Assembly: GCA_002943765.1 (NCBI GenBank)
Contig: PQWQ01000001.1
Location: 1,922,001 to 1,986,000, forward strand
Direction of reading: 5' to 3'
DNA from: Psoroptes ovis
Taxonomy: Eukaryota; Arthropoda; Arachnida; Sarcoptiformes; Psoroptidae
DNA length: 64,000 bases
Shown here: positions 59,101 through 64,000 of the stretch, in pieces
How the letters are laid out: the number at the start of each line of letters is the position of its first letter
How positions within the stretch are numbered: the stretch's first letter is position 1
Made by a program: the position numbers and the translations under genes
Notes under the pieces: generated by a model
What the model saw: the letters and a program-made list of their open reading frames with translations, nothing else
Databases searched by the model: none
What the model was told of the DNA's origin: nothing

Positions 59101-59299
59101 AGATAATAATCATTTAAATAATGACCACAATGATCAATATAATAATGGATTATGTTTAACAATATTAGTACTTTGTATGAATACAAATAAACCATTGAAC
59201 AATGGATTCACATGGATTACTCTGAATGCTAATGGTGAAAAATTATTAATTGATAAGCTGTCATCACGACACAAAACAATATCACTTTCAGTTTTATGA
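56175..59299 (+). CDS. NUDT18-like Nudix protein with altered Nudix box
   Basis: NUDT18 (MTH3) hydrolyses 8-oxo-dGDP and related nucleotides. Exons 56175..56346, 58254..58794, 58854..58959, 59015..59299 give 367 residues. The first intron is 1907 bp and holds a decayed transposase; the others are about 55-60 bp. The join CTC-GTGCACG gives the N-terminal segment ARGIESKVSND. The core matches NUDT18: TAVIFNDKHEVLMIQEARST, then AGSWYLPAGRVKPDEP, then SHGNWFRFVYTGRVIGG and SKADEQSLQACY. The Nudix box is unusual. After the first Gly/Glu the sequence is RAVLAESGL (residues 126-134), where REVxEExGL is expected: two of the catalytic, metal-binding glutamates are Ala. The C-terminal domain (SLHSTLKRFMQYIFGVND) fits the family. 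Activity is doubtful. Confidence 0.87.
56465..57950 (-). mobile_element. Decayed hAT transposase inside NUDT18 intron 1
   Basis: On the strand opposite to the host gene lie pieces of an hAT-type transposase of the ZBED5/Buster group. In order: SYEISYIIVKNKQSFGLGKD (from about 57930), a degraded RNase-H-like part with VVELLVFI, then RYIHEDNIEEELLLC. HCIIQRQALASNELSA and WLSRGQSLSRFLVL follow, then YLADINCLFEEFNLSIQG, and IIDHLNALEMHSETYFIPEL (near 56740). It is broken by an early stop (57796-57798), frameshifts, and an in-frame TAA at 57312-57314. At least one break at 57563-57627 looks like a true GTAAG...TAG intron. No BED zinc finger is seen at the N-terminal end, so it is also truncated. 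Terminal repeats and target duplications were not found with confidence. Confidence 0.8.
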
Positions 59300-59575
59300 A
59301 TATTGAATCAGTGAATTGATTTTTTAACGTAACACGATCGATTTTCGAATTTTGAAAATTAAAAAATAAACAACAAATTTTGGAAAATATATAGAAAAAT
59401 CCGACAAATTCATTAATATATTAATATATTAAATAATACACAAATTATAATAATTGAAATAATAATAATTTGTTAAATTAGCTAAAAAAATAATAGAAGA
59501 ACAGACAGCATCGATTGATGGATTGTTTGATCAATTTCCCCTAAATTATTTTTCATATAATCAAATCATCAAATG
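59300..59575. other. NUDT18/P450 convergent 3' region
   Basis: 276 bp of AT-rich 3'UTR between convergent stops. Confidence 0.5.
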
Positions 59576-61397
59576 CTAGATTATTGTACTAGAACCATTC
59601 GATGATCTATCAATAAGTGAAACTTTGAATGGTTTAGGTGCCATTGATGCCGATACAATACTAGCAACTTCTGGTGGTTTTTCACCGTCTGGAATTCTAA
59701 GATGGAAATGTTGTAATAAACTTGTCAAAAACAGAAATACTTCCATTTTCGTTAATATATCGCCTAGACACATTCGTCGACCTTTAAAAATGAATAATTT
59801 GAAATTAATTTTTTAAAAATTTTAAATAATCGATGACATACCGACAGAAAATGGTATAAAATATTCTGGCCTATACACACGACCATTACGAAGAAAACGT
59901 TCTGGATTAAATTCTTCAGGATTTTCCCATAATTTAGGATCCATATTGATCGCATACAAATTTGGTAGAATATGTGTAGTAGCTGGTATTGAATATCCGG
60001 CTAATGAAGAATTTCTGATGATAATGATATAAAATTTTTATCAATTTTTTGAGGATAAAATATTTAAAATATTCGAAAATACTTACTCTAAAGTGCTATG
60101 TGTATTTCCTAAAGCAACAATATTACTACGACGAAGTACTTCCCAAAATGTTGCTTCTGTATATGGCATATTTTCGAGATCAGCCAATTGTGCCTCATTT
60201 GATGGTCCAATAACTTGATCAATTTCCGCTTGAATGTGTTTTTGTACTTTCGGATTAAGCATCAAAAACAGAACAGCCCATTCAATTGTACTGGTAACAT
60301 TTTCAAGACCAGCACTAAATATATCATTCATTACTTGTATCAATTGTTTTTCGGAAAAAAATGAATCTTGTCCCGATTCTTTGATACGATCATGTTGTAT
60401 TAAGTATGCATCGACAAAATCACGTATATGATCTGGATCTAATGTTTGACGATGTTCTTCAACAATTTCATGAAAATATCCGCTTGTTTCATCTCGATTA
60501 CTACGCATTTTACGATAAGCATAATTCACCAATGGTACAAAACGAAATAATGGGAAAAAATTTACCGGCATTGCAATAGCGAACAAACGAAATCCTTCTT
60601 CCATCAATTCAATGATACGACGAAATTTACGATCAGAACTTTTAAATGTCATACTCATCAAAAGTGACCCTATCACATTGGACGCTGCACAAGCTAAATA
60701 TGGTCGTATATGTATCGATGACTGTTGATTACATATCGTACTTTTGAGATCATTGAGAAATATCTTCACTTGAGACTGTTCAAATAAAATTACAAATTGT
60801 GTTAATTTTTGCTATTTGTCACAAATCAAACAATTTAGAGCTCACTCTTATTTTAAGTTCCAAACAATCCCGACCAAGAATCATACTTTTGGCCCCTAAT
60901 TTTCGAAGAACTGAGTGTAAGAACGCACGCTGTTCTTTCCATAATGCGCCATCTGTGTTGACAATGCCTGATTTAAAAAAAATTTAAAAATTCAATCAAA
61001 ATATTTTGAATATAAATGAATATTGAAAATAAACTAATTTACCATAACCTTGTAGAATACGTGTTAATTCGGTATCAGGTCGGCCGGAAAAAACTGGCTG
61101 TCGAAATGCTTCTTTAATTATACTAGCATCATTAATCACTACGACACGTTTAGTTCCAAGATATATTTGATATATGGAACCATATTTTTTACCCAATTCA
61201 GTCAATCTTAAATGAAAATCATGACCAACATACGGTAAATAGCCTAATAATGGTAAACTATATGGACCAGGCGGAAGTGGTAAGCTTGAAGAATTATGTG
61301 ACCAATAAAGTTTATTTAATAAATAAACAATTATTAATATAAGTATTATGCGAACCACCAAAACATAAACATTTTCGACGATTAGATCAAAGATCAT
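59576..61397 (-). CDS. Cytochrome P450, CYP2 clan
   Basis: Microsomal haem monooxygenase; substrate unknown. Minus-strand exons 61397..61043, 60967..60846, 60775..60087, 60014..59842, 59781..59576 give 514 residues, normal for the family. An N-terminal anchor (VLVVRIILILIIVYLLNKLY) leads to the proline hinge LPLPPGPYSLPLLGYLP. The C-helix WKEQRAFL, the I-helix AGLENVTSTIEW (AG-x-E-x-x-T), the ExxR pair EVLRR, FNPERF, and the haem loop FSVGRRMCLG with Cys451 are all present. PPGPxxxPxxG with FxxGRRxCxG places it in the CYP2 clan. The haem loop is split across exons 4 and 5. Exon 2 (GIVNTDGALWKEQRAFLHSV) is short and easily missed. Such genes often handle xenobiotics or hormones, but nothing here decides which. 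Confidence 0.94.
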
Positions 61398-61908
61398 CGC
61401 TTTGATATGAGATTAACAAGAGAAGTTGGTAAGCAATAAAATTCAAATTACGGTAAATTGATATGATTGATTTTCGTAAAAGTACCGGATTCTTGAATAT
61501 TTTTACAGATGATTATGCAACCAATAATTCACGAATAATTCCAATAATTCATTTAATATGATGATTGATGTGATGATCAAAGCGAATACATCATGACTAT
61601 TTAAGATATCAAAATAAGAAACAAATGGCCAAACAAATATTCAAATAGCATCGAATCATACAATCAAATTAAATTAAATGATGATTATATCGATTGGTGA
61701 CAAGCCAAAAAATTGATCAATCTATGATTTGTTGATGATATTTCAAATGACTTAGTGGTGTGATATATCTTGAATAGCATGTGTTTTATTGAATGACAAT
61801 AAAACAATAAGAAAAAATATGACTAAATGAAATGTTTGTCCAAGTTGGCGGTTCTCTTTTTATATCGGCTACAAGCCAATGGCCATTTACTGCCATCACC
61901 TGTGTGTT

Positions 61909-61936
61909 TATGTGTGTATGTGTGTGTGTGTGTGTG
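61909..61936. repeat. TG-rich dinucleotide repeat
   Basis: A slightly interrupted TG run in non-coding DNA upstream of the P450 gene. Confidence 0.8.
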
Positions 61937-63138
61937 TTAGTTTGTCTGTATGCATTTCAGTTGTATGCATATGCATCAAATTAAATATTTCAATTCATTT
62001 TATAGCAGCAGTAGCAGATTTTATTTATTCATTTATTTTATTAATTTGTAAAAATTATCTTCAAGTAAATAATAATAATAATAAATAGCCTATGCCCACC
62101 TTACCACATGTGTGCCACATGTAAAATATATGTTAGGCCGTCTTAATATTTTCTTTTTCTTTTTTTTTTTGACAACGGAAACACAAATCCACCCCAGTCA
62201 CACATACACAAGCTGATCAAATTCAAAGCATTTCAAAAGGGACCTTCGATAATTTTTTCAAAAAAAAACTACATGTGCTCTATGCGAAAAATCTAAAAGG
62301 TGGATGTGGTCTTAGTGGCAGCTAATGTATATTTGATGATAATCTTAATGAATTTCTTAAGAATATACAGCAACAATAAATGCAAATTATAAGAAAAGAA
62401 AATCTCGGTGCTTGTGAATAGATGATGATGATGAATATGATTGAATATTTTTAGCGGAAAAAAATGGAGGAAAAAATCTCGGAAAAACCCATCAGCTGAT
62501 CAAAATCAACACGTGCATTGCTGTTACGTGATGATGAACCATACATTCGATTCCAATAATCATCATCTATTTTTGATGAATAATTATTATATATCCGGTA
62601 TATGTCTATATCTATTCATAATAGGTATTCTCATACATTCCTTGCGACAAGAAACTCTCTTATTTCAATTTACCTTAATGATAGTAATGTTGATTATGAT
62701 CCATTTCCTAGTTTACATTTTTACAAATTTCTCTCTTTTTTGGAAATTATTGTGATACTAACGATAATAAGTGACCGGCCATCACCATTATGGCCGTACC
62801 GAGGTCATCATGTTTTGTAGTTTGCAGTCATTCATCGGTCGTTGAACCTCATGTTTTACACTCTGTCGTCGGCTGTTTGTTGTTGTTAATGCTTTTGATG
62901 TGGTCGTCGTCGTTTCTCTGTTTTTAAACTCTTAAAGATTTTCGTAAAATTTCTTTACATATTCACATCACATTACATTCGCAATCTGCCGAACGATTCC
63001 CATAGAGCCAATATAAACATTATTTCGCCATATACAAGCGCGCGCCTTTTTCACCTGCTTTTTTATATTTTTTTATGACTGAACACATGGTGTGTTTGAT
63101 CCTTGAATATATGAAAAAAATTCGTATTCACATTAAGC

Positions 63139-63212
63139 TGCCATAAAGTTTTTACCGATTTTTAAGGGATTTTTCATAGATTCAACAGGTGTCAACTTAT
63201 TGTACAACTCAA
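63139..63212. mobile_element. MITE-like element, copy 3
   Basis: A block of about 74 bp begins TGCCATAAAGTTTTTACCGA, sharing 22 identical bases with copy 1. It ends AACTTATTGTACAACTCAA, close to the right end of copy 2 (AACTTTTAGGACAACTCAA). It combines features of both other copies, which supports a real family. Confidence 0.5.
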
Positions 63213-64000
63213 TATTGTATTTTGAATGATTTGATTGATTAGTGACAAAATAATGGCGACCAAATGTTTTTTTCTCGGGTTTCGGTCTTTTCAAAGGTAT
63301 TGGGGACATTTACAAGATGTTCGGTCATCTGCGAGATGTCATCTGTCTACAATGTGTTCAACAACAGCCCAAACACAATTTGAGGTTGAATACATCCATA
63401 TTGAATGATTTGAAAATTTTCTCATTGATTTGATTTTTTTTGTCAGTGCATTTTATATGCATATCTTGTATCATTTTATGTTCCGGAAATGTCAAAATAT
63501 TGAAATTTTGACAAATAAATAAAATTGTTCAAGTTCATTAACACCTGATTGGACAGATTATTCATTATAATAATTGATTGACTTGAAATCAAATTACAAA
63601 ATTATGATTATTATTATGATGAATAAATTTGAAACATGATAATATTTTTGAATCGTTTTTCAATGAATGTTAGATTCAAAATGTTTGGATTGAATTTAAA
63701 TTGAATTCATCAATGTATTCGACACTTTTCATTCAAATTTAATTTCAAATCAAATCTATCAGGTCAAGGTTTCTACAAAAAAAAATGTCTCCCTCTAAAT
63801 CATGAAATCGGCCATTGTATTTGATTGAATTAAATTGAATCCAAAATATCAAAAATGATAATAATGAAACAAATTAAAAGTTCTTTCACCTTTCATCGAT
63901 TGATCCTTGTTTTATTCGTTCGTTTCATTTATCTCGTTCATTCATTTCAGATCGTTCCATGTATTTCGTTGCGATTATTCGCTGTTGTTCACATTGTATA

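Larger units (their letters stand above)
61398..64000. other. No gene seen in the last 2.6 kb
   Basis: AT-rich DNA with a TG run at about 61909-61936, a GAT run near 62421-62432, and the third MITE-like copy at 63139-63212. Open frames at 62441-62755 and 62602-62820 have no recognisable domain. A 5' exon of a gene beyond the window could start here, but I cannot show it. Confidence 0.45.

Noticed and set aside
62441..62820. Two overlapping plus-strand frames near the right end
   Set aside because: Hydrophobic chance frames in AT-rich DNA with no domain.
1..64000. CRISPR array, bacterial operon or integrated virus
   Set aside because: No regularly spaced direct repeats, no ribosome-binding-site-led operons and no viral genes were seen; gene structure is eukaryotic throughout.

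Overview
The window is nuclear DNA from a compact, AT-rich animal genome. Genes are split by very short GT-AG introns (mostly 50-80 bp), intergenic gaps are small, and UTRs carry many GAT/ATC/CA simple repeats. The presence of a sulfakinin neuropeptide precursor, a crossveinless-2 homologue, Slingshot and an INDY-type SLC13 carrier points to an arthropod. The very short introns, base composition and polyAsn/polyHis-rich proteins resemble an acariform (dust or scabies) mite. That placement is inference, not something the sequence proves.

Layout. 1-1376: 3' part of NSF (+). 2940-3965: two-TM PPxY protein (+). 4204-7514: ISWI chromatin remodeller (-), head to head with TOM70 (+, 7850-9873). 10342-11291: Derlin-2-like (+). 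12520-14812: SLC13 carrier (+). 14813-19485: long non-coding stretch with two copies of a tiny inverted-repeat element. 19486-21685: Nemo-like kinase (+). 22688-23934: mitochondrial malate dehydrogenase (-). 25036-28736: Slingshot phosphatase (+). 29429-31294: VPS9-domain protein resembling the N-terminal half of VARP (+). 31304-32764: ALG11 (-). 33028-33488: mitoNEET-type CISD (+). 33663-35276: importin alpha (-). 35876-38089: RUFY (-). 38685-39718: eIF4E paralogue (+). 40228-41253: short-chain dehydrogenase (+). 41900-42377: sulfakinin precursor (+). 42587-44851: SDA1 (-). 45010-46293: AAMP (-). 47505-48584: UBE2E-type E2 (-). 49670-52195: crossveinless-2/BMPER (-). 52996-53506: DAP1 (-). 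54050-55075: TMX2 (-). 56175-59299: NUDT18-like (+), with a decayed hAT transposase in its first intron. 59576-61397: cytochrome P450 (-). 61398-64000: no gene seen, but a third copy of the small inverted-repeat element.

The genes do not form one pathway. They are mostly conserved housekeeping genes: vesicle fusion and endosomes (NSF, VARP-like, RUFY), ER quality control and glycosylation (Derlin, TMX2, ALG11), mitochondria (TOM70, MDH2, CISD) and nucleus/ribosome (ISWI, importin alpha, SDA1). Signalling genes (NLK, Slingshot, cv-2, sulfakinin) are mixed among them. I rebuilt exon structures by hand; every spliced model below keeps one open frame from start to stop.

Most unusual points: (1) a short repeat family with TTGTCC-type inverted ends; (2) an intron-bearing, decayed hAT transposase inside the NUDT18-like gene; (3) that Nudix protein lacks two of its usual catalytic glutamates; (4) an eIF4E with Phe in place of the second cap-stacking Trp; (5) a sulfakinin precursor whose first peptide ends HLRF-amide and has no Tyr near that terminus; (6) a VARP-like protein with no ankyrin repeats; (7) a cv-2 without the GDPH self-cleavage motif; (8) a perfect 17-bp inverted repeat upstream of UBE2E.
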